A DNA stretch of 64,000 nucleotides from an uncultured Prevotellaceae bacterium (GTDB lineage: Bacteria > Bacteroidota > Bacteroidia > Bacteroidales > Bacteroidaceae). The stretch is from contig OMXV01000013.1 in NCBI GenBank assembly GCA_900315075.1, positions 1-64,000 on the forward strand, in the 5' to 3' direction. The notes under the pieces were generated by a model. That model made no database searches. It had not been told where the DNA came from and worked only from the letters and a program-made list of their open reading frames with translations. Positions 41,954 to 50,732 of the stretch are shown piece by piece (positions within the stretch are counted from its first letter, which is position 1; each line of letters begins with the position of its first letter). Made by a program: the position numbers and the translations under genes.

Positions 41954-44281
41954 ATGAAGAAACTAATCCTTTTTTTAGTATTGATATTACTGCCACTGAC
42001 TGTTGGTGCAGCCACGCAAATCGACGGTGTCTTTTACAACTTAAATAAAAGTACCAAAACAGCAGAAGTATGTTCCGACAGGCGCTGCAGATATAACGGA
42101 GATGTGGTCATTCCCTCTACGGTAACTTATGAAGGAACTGAATACAATGTGACGAGTATTGGTGAGAGCGCGTTTTCTAAGTGTACAGAAATAACCTCCG
42201 TGACTATCCCTAATAGCGTGACAAGCATTGGCAAAGGCATTTTTTACGGCTGCACGAATCTGACCTCAATAGTAATAGAAGAAGGAAATTCAAAGTTTGA
42301 CTCTCGTGATAACTGCAATGCCATTATTGAAACGGCAAGTAACAAACTATTACATGGCTGCCAAACTACGACTATTCCCAATAGTGTGACGAGTATTGGT
42401 AATTTAGCCTTCGAAGATTGTTCAGGACTTACGTTCATCAACTTACCCGAAGGGGTTACAGACATTGGAGAGAGTGCATTCTCTGGCTGCTATGACCTAA
42501 CCACTATCAATATCCCCAACAGTGTGACAAACATTGGTAATAACGCATTCAATCAATGCAATGCCCTGACAAAGGTTGAAATAAACAACAATGCGATAGT
42601 ATCAAAAGAATATACTTCAAGTTCTGGTTCTACGGTTAATGTCTATTTTGGTGATCAGGTCAAAGAGTATGTATTAGGCGATGATGTGACGAGTATAGGC
42701 AAATATGCATTTTGGAACAGTCCTAATCTGACCTCAGTAAAAATGTCCAACAGCGTAACAAACATTGGAGAATTTGCTTTTGGGGAATGTTCCAAACTTA
42801 CTTCTATTGATATGTCAGACAATCTGACAAGCATTGGAGAAAGTGCATTTTCCAATTGTAGAAGCCTGACTTCTATCACCATTCCCAGCGGTGTGACGAA
42901 AATTGAGTTATGGACATTCAGCGGCTGTGGATTAGACCGAGTTGAAATACACAGCAATGCGATTGTATCAAAAGACTATAATTATTCTGGTTTGTCAAGT
43001 GATTTTGGTTATTATGTCAAAGAGTATGTATTAGGAGAAGAAATAAAAGGCATTGGAAATTATGCTTTCCGTGACTGTAAAGCCACCTCTATCAATATTC
43101 CTGACAATGTGGTTAGTATCGGAGACAGTGCATTTTACAACTGTAGTAATCTAACCTCTCTTTATATACCTGAGAAAGTAGCAAGCATCGGTGACAACGC
43201 CTTCTATAATTGTAATAGTCTAAACTCAATTCAGGTTGAAAGCGGAAATACAACCTATGACTCTCGCGAAAACTGCAATGCTCTTATTAAAACAGCAGAC
43301 AATACAATGATACTTGGCTGCCAGAATTCGATTATTCCCAACACAATAACAACCATTGGGGATAATGCGTTCTATTTGTGTGCTGGCCTGACTTCCATCA
43401 GTATTCCAAACAGTGTGACGATTATAGGAGACAATGCTTTCGCTGGTTGCAATGGTCTTACTGCTGTCAATATCCCCAACAACCTGATTAGCATCGGCAA
43501 ATACGCATTCTCTCATTGCAAACAACTCACCGAATTTACTATTCCTGGCAGTTTGACCACCATTGATGAGGGTGCGTTCTTCTTTTGCACAGGTCTGACC
43601 TCCATCATCATCTCAAATAGTGTAACTGCCATAGAATATCGGGCATTTACTGGCTGTTCCGGTTTGACTTCTATTCAAGTAGAAAGCGGAAACGCAGTAT
43701 ATGACTCTCGTGATAACTGCAATGCTATTATCGAAACAGCAAGCAACACGCTTATTCAAGGATGCCAGAATACGGTTATTCCTAACAGTGTGACAAGTAT
43801 AGGAAACGGTGCCTTCAATCAATGCATCAATCTCACCTCTATATGTATTCCCAACGGTGTGACGAACATTGGGAGAGGTGCTTTCGCTGATTGCAGTAAT
43901 CTGGCCACCATTATTATTCCCAGCAGCATCACTACTATCGGTGATTATGCTTTCATACGTTGTGGCTTAAGAGACATGTATTGCTATGCAGAACAACTTC
44001 CTGAAATAGGTGATATCATTTTTGAGTATTCCTGTTATCACGCTACGCTCCATGTACCTGAAGCATTGATAGATACTTATATCTATGCTGCACAATGGAT
44101 GGACTTTGGTAGTATTGTAGCATTGACAGAAAACGACCCGAAACCAACGGATATCATATCGGCAATAGCAACGCAACAGCCTACTATTACAGAGTGCTAC
44201 GACCTCATGGGCCGCCGGCTACAACAAGTGCCACAAAAAGGCATCTATATTCAGAATGGGCGGAAGTACGTTGTTCGGTAG
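41954..44281 (+). CDS. Larger BspA-like leucine-rich repeat surface protein with T9SS-like tail
   Basis: A 775-residue protein with a signal peptide (MKKLILFLVLILLPLTVGAA). It has more than twenty LRR_5 repeats. Two insert types break the array: a segment with YDSRDNCNAIIETASN, present three times (about residues 100-145, 425-470 and 575-620), and a segment with SNAIVSKDYN...VKEYVLG, present twice. The tail (ITECYDLMGRRLQQVPQKGI, YIQNGRKYVVR) matches the preceding paralogue. The DNA repeats make the gene prone to unequal recombination. Likely surface adhesin. Confidence 0.88.
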   Translation: MKKLILFLVLILLPLTVGAATQIDGVFYNLNKSTKTAEVCSDRRCRYNGDVVIPSTVTYEGTEYNVTSIGESAFSKCTEITSVTIPNSVTSIGKGIFYGCTNLTSIVIEEGNSKFDSRDNCNAIIETASNKLLHGCQTTTIPNSVTSIGNLAFEDCSGLTFINLPEGVTDIGESAFSGCYDLTTINIPNSVTNIGNNAFNQCNALTKVEINNNAIVSKEYTSSSGSTVNVYFGDQVKEYVLGDDVTSIGKYAFWNSPNLTSVKMSNSVTNIGEFAFGECSKLTSIDMSDNLTSIGESAFSNCRSLTSITIPSGVTKIELWTFSGCGLDRVEIHSNAIVSKDYNYSGLSSDFGYYVKEYVLGEEIKGIGNYAFRDCKATSINIPDNVVSIGDSAFYNCSNLTSLYIPEKVASIGDNAFYNCNSLNSIQVESGNTTYDSRENCNALIKTADNTMILGCQNSIIPNTITTIGDNAFYLCAGLTSISIPNSVTIIGDNAFAGCNGLTAVNIPNNLISIGKYAFSHCKQLTEFTIPGSLTTIDEGAFFFCTGLTSIIISNSVTAIEYRAFTGCSGLTSIQVESGNAVYDSRDNCNAIIETASNTLIQGCQNTVIPNSVTSIGNGAFNQCINLTSICIPNGVTNIGRGAFADCSNLATIIIPSSITTIGDYAFIRCGLRDMYCYAEQLPEIGDIIFEYSCYHATLHVPEALIDTYIYAAQWMDFGSIVALTENDPKPTDIISAIATQQPTITECYDLMGRRLQQVPQKGIYIQNGRKYVVR

Positions 44282-44320
44282 ATACATGAAAGGTATAGTA
44301 TCATTTAAAACCATTCGAAG

Positions 44321-45333
44321 ATGAAAAAGTTATTTATTCCATTTCTGCTGCTATTGACAACGATGCCATTGGTGTTGGCTGCGCAGGTAAATCCGCAGAA
44401 AGGATATATCATCACCAACGACAATGACACCATCTATGGCACTATCGACTACCTGACGGATGCACGAAATGTAAAGGAATGTCTCTTTCAAAAAAAGGGT
44501 GAGAGTGAGTATAAAGCGCTTTCACCAAAAGATATCAAAGGCTATCGCCTGGCCGACGACGGTATCTATTATGTCAGCAGGATGTTCACTGGCAGTGAAA
44601 AGCTGGAAATGCTCTTTGCCGAGTACCTCATTAAAGGCGGTGTGAGCCTCTACCGCTATTACTACGATGCCAACAATTATTTCGGCTTCGTAGATGACAA
44701 CGGCAAGGAGGTCATCATCTGTAACGATGACTTGAACAGCGACCTGAGCACCTACAACAATAAGTTGCAGGAGAGGCGGCAGAAAGTGCAGGAGGTGAAC
44801 ACATTGATGTATCAGGACAGGACAATTGCCAACCGTCTGTGGAAAATGGACCTGACCAGCGACGACCTGACGGAATTGGTGAAGCAGTATGATGAACAGT
44901 ATTGTACGTTTTCATGGCTCAACTGGAACTCAGTTATACGCCCCACAATTATAAAGCCTCTGAAGTGATGTTAGAGGGTGGCAATCCGAAAATGAGCGTC
45001 AATGAAATAGCCGCTCGCTTCGGTGCGAGTTATGCGTTCAGCCATGGCACTGGTATTAAACCCTACATCAAGGGCGGACTGCATTTAGCCTGGAATTCAG
45101 GAATTAAGGAGAAGAACGTCGTATTCATGTACGACTACCATGGTGGAGAGCCACAAAAGACAACGGGCGACTTGGTTTACGACAATGAACTGAGAGCAGG
45201 TATCTACCTCGGTGCAGGTGTGGATATCGGCCAAATACGCATCAACGCCTTATGGAAAAAGGCAAAGAGCAGCTTCAACTGTCTGAACGAGAAAGGCTGT
45301 GGAATTCTTACTGTTGCGTATCTGTTTCAATAG
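44321..45333 (+). pseudogene. Frameshifted/deleted outer-membrane barrel-like gene
   Basis: The 5' part (44321-44968 frame) starts with a signal peptide (LPLVLAAQ) and has GYIITNDNDTIYGTIDYLTD, a known N-terminal pattern of Bacteroidota beta-barrel proteins. At about 44900-44920 the frame goes wrong: the rest of that frame is 18 unrelated residues, while another frame (-1) carries an in-place barrel end (FMAQLELSYTPHNYKASEVM, GAGVDIGQIRINALWKKAKS). The two halves join without the central barrel strands, so a deletion with a frame change is the best reading. Neither piece is likely functional alone. Confidence 0.7.
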
Positions 45334-45384
45334 AACTTGTTTACTCGAAAGCACAAAGAAGCCTGTAAAAACTAAGGATTATTC

Positions 45385-45392
45385 TATTTTTG
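45385..45392 (+). promoter_or_regulatory. Possible promoter -7 element for the lipoprotein at 45467
   Basis: TATTTTTG matches TAnnTTTG; 74 bp before the start, no good -33 element. Confidence 0.35.
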
Positions 45393-45466
45393 AGTCCAAT
45401 TTAATAAGTGATTAGTCGTAGAGATATACACAGGGTATGTAGTATGACAGATAAAATGGATTTTCA

Positions 45467-45904
45467 ATGAAAAAAGTTTTTATCTATTTGCTGGTTGTCT
45501 TTAGCCCGTTAGTGTTGAGTCTGGTCGGGTGTTCAGACGATGATTACACTTCCAACTCCATTGTTGGCCTCTGGGAGATGACAGGCTATAGAAATGGCTG
45601 GATTCCTCTGCAGATAGTTGAGGAAGGAGACATTGTCGTCGAATTCACCAAAAATGGAAAGGTGAATACTCTGGGCAAGGACGAAGGACCTCATCCATTC
45701 AATAAAAACAGTACTTGTAGATACTCTATCGTTAAAATTGAACGCTCCATCTTTACTGGAAAATCAGGTGAAGCTATCAAGATAACCGATGAGAATGCTC
45801 CTGAATGGTCTTATTTCTTCAGTTATTCCTTTTCTAATGACACGCTTTTTCTCTCACAAGAAGCCTATGACGGATGGGGGTATGTCTTCAAGAGACTAAG
45901 ATGA
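45467..45904 (+). CDS. Lipocalin-like small lipoprotein
   Basis: A 145-residue protein with a lipobox (VLSLVGCSDDDYTS; Cys22). The CSDDD start is the surface-export signal type described in Bacteroides. The mature part fits the Bacteroidota lipocalin-like fold: IVGLWEMTGYRNGW near the start, then beta strands ending in YSFSNDTLFLSQEAYDGWGY. Role unknown. It lies 133 bp after the barrel pseudogene. Confidence 0.75.
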   Translation: MKKVFIYLLVVFSPLVLSLVGCSDDDYTSNSIVGLWEMTGYRNGWIPLQIVEEGDIVVEFTKNGKVNTLGKDEGPHPFNKNSTCRYSIVKIERSIFTGKSGEAIKITDENAPEWSYFFSYSFSNDTLFLSQEAYDGWGYVFKRLR

Positions 45905-45952
45905 CGGGGGTGTAATAATTCAGGCATAAATCTTCGTTGTCCTAATGTTTTC

Positions 45953-45960
45953 TATATTTG
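45953..45960 (+). promoter_or_regulatory. Promoter -7 element for the gene at 46000
   Basis: TATATTTG matches the consensus and lies 39 bp before the ATG at 46000. It ends at the longer in-frame start (45958), which favours the later start. Confidence 0.5.
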
Positions 45961-45999
45961 CAATCAGACAATCTAATTCACCATTATACAAATAAAAAT

Positions 46000-46725
46000 A
46001 TGAGGAAGATTATTGTATCTATCATTCTACTTCTATGTATTTGTTGTTGTAAAGCAACGCATGAAAAAAGTGTTGAGCTTATTGACAAATCCAGCACAAA
46101 CCCTCCTGCTGATGTGGTTATCATAAAAGACTCCTTCCCGATGTCAAATGACTTTTATGGACATGAAAAGGAATATTTAGTGTCAAGGAATTATATTGGC
46201 ATCCGATATGTAAATAACCAAGACACGGTCATTGAAGAACCCGTTCCTAATTTTTCGCCGAAAGTGATGAAAGAGATTCACTCATACGGAAAAGACATCA
46301 TCCCTTATCTTATCAATCAAATTCATAGGGGAGAAATGCTAAGTCCAAATTTTATCAATCCATATGAATCTAACTTGGGAAAAATGGATCTTCATGGTGG
46401 ACCATTGGGCATCAACTATGCCTATATGATTGAATTAATATTGGCAAAAGATTCCATCAAGGACAACTATGTTTATAAGGGTGGTTATGATACTTGGTAT
46501 GAGAAAATGAAACCTTACAAAATCTACGGCCATTGTACAATAATCGAGAAAAAAGATTTGAACAATCCAGATGTTCTACCCGTATCATTTGATGACATGA
46601 AAACGATTAAAGACATTTATATTAAATGGTGGGAAAGCAATAAGGATGAAAGCCTTGAAGCTTTAAGAAAGAAGTGGAGAGACGAAGGAAGTCCTTTGCA
46701 AAATTCTCCGTATATGTGGATATGA
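46000..46725 (+). CDS. Putative lipoprotein of unknown function
   Basis: A 241-residue protein starting at MRKIIVSIILLLCICCCKAT. The Cys-rich end of the signal (CICCCK) suggests lipid attachment, although which Cys is used is unclear. The mature chain is polar, with KEYLVSRNYIGIRYVNNQDT and a C-terminal WWESNKDESLEALRKKWRDE. I recognise no family. Codon use looks more AT-rich than the cob operon that follows. Confidence 0.6.
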   Translation: MRKIIVSIILLLCICCCKATHEKSVELIDKSSTNPPADVVIIKDSFPMSNDFYGHEKEYLVSRNYIGIRYVNNQDTVIEEPVPNFSPKVMKEIHSYGKDIIPYLINQIHRGEMLSPNFINPYESNLGKMDLHGGPLGINYAYMIELILAKDSIKDNYVYKGGYDTWYEKMKPYKIYGHCTIIEKKDLNNPDVLPVSFDDMKTIKDIYIKWWESNKDESLEALRKKWRDEGSPLQNSPYMWI

Positions 46726-46764
46726 ATGTGATATTTAAAACTAAGGAACTTGCATAAACATTAG

Positions 46765-46925
46765 AAATTGAGAATTCGTAAACTAATGAAGAGAATTTAG
46801 GAGAATTATTGTCGCAAACGACGTGTGAACTAACATGATGGAGTTGGGAAATGACTTGTCATTTCATCTCAAATTCCCTCTAAATTCCATTATAATGGAA
46901 AATTCTTTAATTCTCTAATTCGTGA
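46765..46925. repeat. GAGAATT-type repeats in inverted blocks with palindromes
   Basis: Units like GAGAATTTAG run forward at about 46770-46808 and in reverse at about 46870-46920. Between and within them are perfect palindromes: GTCGCAAACGAC (46811-46822), AAATGAC TT GTCATTT (46849-46864) and TTCCATTATAATGGAA (46885-46900). The block lies directly before the promoter of the cobalamin operon. No cobalamin riboswitch core (GCCACTG box) was seen in this gap. Confidence 0.65.
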
Positions 46926-46991
46926 CAAAAAAGGTGGCAAACTTCAGTCAATTATTTCAAAGAATCACTATGCTATTTTTAAAAAATTCTG

Positions 46992-46999
46992 TAATTTTG
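46992..46999 (+). promoter_or_regulatory. Promoter -7 element for the cobalamin operon
   Basis: TAATTTTG (TAnnTTTG), 19 bp before the ATG at 47019. No clear -33 TTG. The short leader leaves no room for a riboswitch between promoter and start. Confidence 0.6.
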
Positions 47000-47018
47000 C
47001 AAATGAAATAGCGACGTG

Positions 47019-47672
47019 ATGAAACCATCTTTTCTTATATCAGCACCCACCAGTGGCTCGGGCAAAACGACGATTGCCCGAGGACTAATGGCGTTGCTGA
47101 CACAGAAGGGATATCGGGTGCAACCATTTAAATGCGGCCCCGACTATATCGACACAAAATTCCATGCTGCCGTCTGTGGTCGTCCGAGCATCAATCTCGA
47201 TACATATATGGCCACGCCCGAACATGTGCAACAGTTGTTTGCGCACTATGGTGCCGATGCAGACTATCGTATTGTGGAAGGTATGATGGGACTCTACGAC
47301 GGCTATGACCGCGACAAGGGTTCTTCGGCAGAGATTGCCCGTGTGCTCGACATCCCCGTCATTTTAGTGGTCGATGCCAAGTCTGCCGCCTATTCCATGG
47401 CACCTTTGCTCTCAGGTTTCATCCATTTCAGGGAAGACGTTCATATCCGTGGTGTAATCTTCAACAAAGTAGGTTCGGCACGACATTTTGCCATGCTCCA
47501 ACAAGTTTGCGACGACTTGCATGTGGAGTGTTTAGGCTATCTGCCCAAGCGAGTTGCCCTCGAACAATCCTCCCGCTACTTAGGTCTTGACTTCTCTGAA
47601 AAGCCAGAGACCAAGGAATTAATCGAATTATTAGAACAGAATGTGAAATGGGAAAGGTTGGCAACGTTTTAA
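47019..47672 (+). CDS. cbiA: Cobyrinate a,c-diamide synthase, N-terminal ATPase part
   Basis: A 217-residue chain equal to the first domain of CbiA: P-loop SAPTSGSGKTTIARG, FKCGPDYIDTKFH, then VEGMMGLYDGYDRDKGSSAE and VDAKSAAYSMAPLLSGF. CbiA amidates the a and c side chains of cobyrinate using glutamine and ATP. It stops at 47672 (ERLATF), and the amidotransferase domain continues in the -1 frame from 47648. Normal CbiA is one chain of about 430 residues, so either the gene is broken, or the two domains are made separately and assemble. The ATG at 47019 is preferred over a GTG one codon earlier. First gene of the operon. Confidence 0.88.
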   Translation: MKPSFLISAPTSGSGKTTIARGLMALLTQKGYRVQPFKCGPDYIDTKFHAAVCGRPSINLDTYMATPEHVQQLFAHYGADADYRIVEGMMGLYDGYDRDKGSSAEIARVLDIPVILVVDAKSAAYSMAPLLSGFIHFREDVHIRGVIFNKVGSARHFAMLQQVCDDLHVECLGYLPKRVALEQSSRYLGLDFSEKPETKELIELLEQNVKWERLATF

Positions 47673-48205
47673 TCGCACGCAATGCAGAGTCATTTTCCTT
47701 TATCTATCAGGAAACGATAGACCGTTGGGAAGACGTCAGTTTCTTTGACCCCGAGAGCGATGCCCCCGACCTGTCAGACATAGACTTGCTCTACCTACCC
47801 GGTGGTTATCCCGAGCGCCATCTCGATGCATTGATGAAAATGACTGCCACCCGTCAAGTTATCAAAGACTATGTAGAAAAAGGCGGACGAGTAATTGCTG
47901 AATGTGGTGGCATGATGTATCTCTGTCGCGCAATTGTCACCGACGAAGGCGAATATCCCATGTGTGGCGTGCTGCCTTATACCATCACCGCTCGCACATC
48001 AGACCGCAAACTCTCACTTGGCTACCGCCGATTTATACTTGACGGCAAGGAGTATCGCGGACATGAATTCCATTACACACAATTCCTCGGTGAGCCCCCC
48101 CCCTCAGCCACCCAAGTATATAATGCGAAGGGAGAACCTGTTAGCACCCCTGTTATCCAATACAAAAACGTATTAGCCAGTTATACACACCTTTACAATC
48201 CATGA
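47648..48205 (+). CDS. cbiA: Cobyrinate a,c-diamide synthase, C-terminal glutamine amidotransferase part
   Basis: A 185-residue frame overlapping the previous one by 25 bp. It holds the class I amidotransferase domain: LYLPGGYPERHLDAL, nucleophile Cys in ECGGMMYLCR (about residue 88) and GHEFHYTQF with the catalytic His. Its ATG lies inside the end of the N-terminal part (MGKVGNVLIARNAES), so re-initiation after that stop is possible. The break is at the natural domain boundary, and nothing essential seems lost. It overlaps cobQ by 4 bp. Confidence 0.85.
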   Translation: MGKVGNVLIARNAESFSFIYQETIDRWEDVSFFDPESDAPDLSDIDLLYLPGGYPERHLDALMKMTATRQVIKDYVEKGGRVIAECGGMMYLCRAIVTDEGEYPMCGVLPYTITARTSDRKLSLGYRRFILDGKEYRGHEFHYTQFLGEPPPSATQVYNAKGEPVSTPVIQYKNVLASYTHLYNP

Positions 48206-49710
48206 AACGACTACACCCTCTCATGTTTGCCGGTACTGGCAGCGACGTAGGCAAGAGCATCCTTGCCACCGCCTTCTGTCGTATCTTCCGCCAAGACGGT
48301 TATTCTCCCGCCCCCTTCAAAGCACAAAATATGGCCCTCAATTCCTATGCCACCCCAGAGGGACTTGAGATAGGTCGAGCACAAGCTGTTCAAGCCGAAG
48401 CAGCCGGAATTGCCTGCCATACCGACATGAACCCCCTGCTGCTGAAACCCCAAAGCGACCACACCAGTCAGGTGGTGCTCAACGGCAAACCTATTGGCAA
48501 CAAAAATGCCTATAATTACTGGCGACGGGGCAGTAGCGACATCGATTTCCGAAAAGAAGTGTGCTCAGCATTCGACCGTCTTGCCACCCGTTACAATCCT
48601 ATTGTGATGGAGGGAGCCGGCAGTATCTCAGAAATCAACCTCCGCTCGACCGACTTAGTCAATCTTCCCATGGCCCGCCATGCCCATGCCGATGTATTCC
48701 TTGTGGGCGATATCGACCGTGGCGGCGTATTCGCCTCGGTCTATGGCAGCATCACACTCCAGACGCCAGAAGACCGCCAACTCATCAAGGGCATCCTCAT
48801 CAATAAATTTCGAGGCGACCTGCGGCTATTCGACAACGGACGTAAAATGCTTGAGGATATCTGTGGCGTACCTGTACTTGGTGTCGTTCCCTACTACAAA
48901 GACATCCATATCGAGGAGGAGGATTCTGTGGCATTGTCACAAAAGTCGTGGCAGATGGAGCAAGGCAAGGTCAACGTGGCTGTGGTGATGCTCCAACACC
49001 TCTCCAACTACACCGACTTCGACCTGCTGGAACAAGACCCTCGCGTGCATCTGTTCTATACAAACAATGTAGAAGACCTGCGCAAGGCCGACATCATCAT
49101 CATCCCCGGCACGAAATCCACCCTCCACGACCTCTACGAATTACGTCGGAACGGATGTGCCCAAGCCATCCTCCGTGCCCGTCGTAATGGCGCAACAATA
49201 TTTGGCATTTGCGGTGGCTATCAGTTGATGGGTATGGAAGTATGCGACCCCCATCATGTGGAGGGTGACATTGAACGACTGCCAGGCTTGGGACTTCTCC
49301 CCACAGCAACCACCATGACAGATGAAAAAGTGACCCGACAGGTACATGCAAAGCTATCTACCTCATACGCCGCCGAAAACGATGCAACACTAATTGGCTA
49401 TGAAATACACAGTGGCAAGACACGTCCCTTCGGCGATGCCACACCATCTCCCCTACTTCATCTAAACGACGACCGTGATGACGGTACCGTCGTCGATGAA
49501 AAATGCTTTGGCACCTATGTGCATGGTATTCTCGATAATCCCTCGTTTATTGATTTCCTTCTGTCACCCTATCATGAGAAGATTAAGGGCGACATGAAGT
49601 CGTTTGATTACCAAACATACAAAGAAGAGCAATACAACCTGCTGGCAGCTCATGTCAGGAAATATGTGGATATGGAAAGAATTTACGAAATCCTCCAAGA
49701 TTATGATTAA
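48202..49710 (+). CDS. cobQ: Cobyric acid synthase
   Basis: A 502-residue enzyme (CbiP/CobQ) amidating the remaining four side chains of the corrin ring. N-terminal ATPase: GTGSDVGKSILATAFCRIF, PFKAQNMALNSYATPEGLEI, VMEGAGSISEINLR. C-terminal amidotransferase: FGICGGYQLMG with the nucleophile Cys at about residue 335. The chain is full length. It overlaps the preceding frame by 4 bp and the cobD gene by 8 bp. Confidence 0.96.
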   Translation: MKRLHPLMFAGTGSDVGKSILATAFCRIFRQDGYSPAPFKAQNMALNSYATPEGLEIGRAQAVQAEAAGIACHTDMNPLLLKPQSDHTSQVVLNGKPIGNKNAYNYWRRGSSDIDFRKEVCSAFDRLATRYNPIVMEGAGSISEINLRSTDLVNLPMARHAHADVFLVGDIDRGGVFASVYGSITLQTPEDRQLIKGILINKFRGDLRLFDNGRKMLEDICGVPVLGVVPYYKDIHIEEEDSVALSQKSWQMEQGKVNVAVVMLQHLSNYTDFDLLEQDPRVHLFYTNNVEDLRKADIIIIPGTKSTLHDLYELRRNGCAQAILRARRNGATIFGICGGYQLMGMEVCDPHHVEGDIERLPGLGLLPTATTMTDEKVTRQVHAKLSTSYAAENDATLIGYEIHSGKTRPFGDATPSPLLHLNDDRDDGTVVDEKCFGTYVHGILDNPSFIDFLLSPYHEKIKGDMKSFDYQTYKEEQYNLLAAHVRKYVDMERIYEILQDYD

Positions 49711-50722
49711 AGGCCACGGCGACAACTCCTACGAATATAGCGACATCCACAGCGACTTCTCGTCGAACATCTGTCCAGCCGCCAACCACGACGAATTGCT
49801 TAACTATCTGGCATCACGCCGTGGTATGCTCGACCACTACCCAGAGCCCGAGGCATGGTCGTTGGAGAAAATGATTGCCGAACGCCTCGATATTACCCCA
49901 GAGCAAGTCATCGTCACCAACGGTGCCACCGAGGCCATCTACCTCATAGCACAGTCGTTCGACATGGAACCAGTCATTCCCACTCCCACCTTCAGCGAGT
50001 ACGAGGATGCCTGCCAGATGTTTCCTTGTTCCACCCTATCTACGGAGCATTCCTCAGCAGAGAATAAAAGAAAAACCATTCTCTGGCTTTGCAATCCCAA
50101 TAATCCCACGGGTGCCGTCTATGACCAACTATTCATCGACAGGATGATGGCAGAACACGGACTGGTGGTCCTCGACCAGTCGTATGAGCACTACACCGAC
50201 CAATTGGTGATGAATGCCCGCTGGGCAGGACGCACCCCCTACTCCCTCCAGATACACTCGTTTACAAAGACCTATTCCGTGCCGGGACTGCGTCTCGGCT
50301 ATATCACCGGGCATCCTGACCTCACTGCCATCCTCCGTCGCCACCTCCACCCCTGGAGTGTGTCGTCTATTGCCATCGAGGCAGGCAAATACCTACTCCA
50401 ACACGACGAATTTATCAGCAAACCCGATTTGCAGGAGGCACAACGACTGTATCATAAACTGTGCAAAATTCCCGGCATCAGTCTTCACCCAACGAAGACC
50501 AACTTCATGCTTTGTAAAATCGAACATATTCACGCCGTTGCGCTGAAGGAATATCTCATCCAAGAACATCGGATGCTCATACGCGACGCCAGCAATTTCC
50601 GGGGACTCACCCCACACCATTTCCGCATCTCAGCCCAGACACCATCCGAGAATGACGCCTTAGTCAAGGCCATTGACAAATACTGCCGAAATCTTTTTCA
50701 TCAGAAACTATTAGAAACATAG
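49703..50722 (+). CDS. cobD: Threonine-phosphate decarboxylase
   Basis: A 339-residue PLP enzyme (fold type I) that makes (R)-1-amino-2-propanol phosphate for the nucleotide loop. It starts at MIKGHGDNSYEYSDIHSDFS, followed by VTNGATEAIYLIAQSF, LCNPNNPTGAVYD and the PLP lysine Lys189 in SFTKTYSVPGLRLGY. The earlier in-frame ATG lies deep within cobQ and is not used. It is 10 bp before cbiB, whose product uses its output. Confidence 0.93.
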   Translation: MIKGHGDNSYEYSDIHSDFSSNICPAANHDELLNYLASRRGMLDHYPEPEAWSLEKMIAERLDITPEQVIVTNGATEAIYLIAQSFDMEPVIPTPTFSEYEDACQMFPCSTLSTEHSSAENKRKTILWLCNPNNPTGAVYDQLFIDRMMAEHGLVVLDQSYEHYTDQLVMNARWAGRTPYSLQIHSFTKTYSVPGLRLGYITGHPDLTAILRRHLHPWSVSSIAIEAGKYLLQHDEFISKPDLQEAQRLYHKLCKIPGISLHPTKTNFMLCKIEHIHAVALKEYLIQEHRMLIRDASNFRGLTPHHFRISAQTPSENDALVKAIDKYCRNLFHQKLLET

Positions 50723-50732
50723 CGAAAACATT

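Noticed and set aside
46726-47018. Cobalamin riboswitch in front of the cob operon
   Set aside because: No GCCACTG-type B12 box or matching stems were found by eye, and the promoter is too near the start codon.
47655-47672. Programmed -1 frameshift in cbiA
   Set aside because: The overlap has only TTTT and no standard X-XXY-YYZ slippery heptamer with a downstream stem, so it is listed only as one option.
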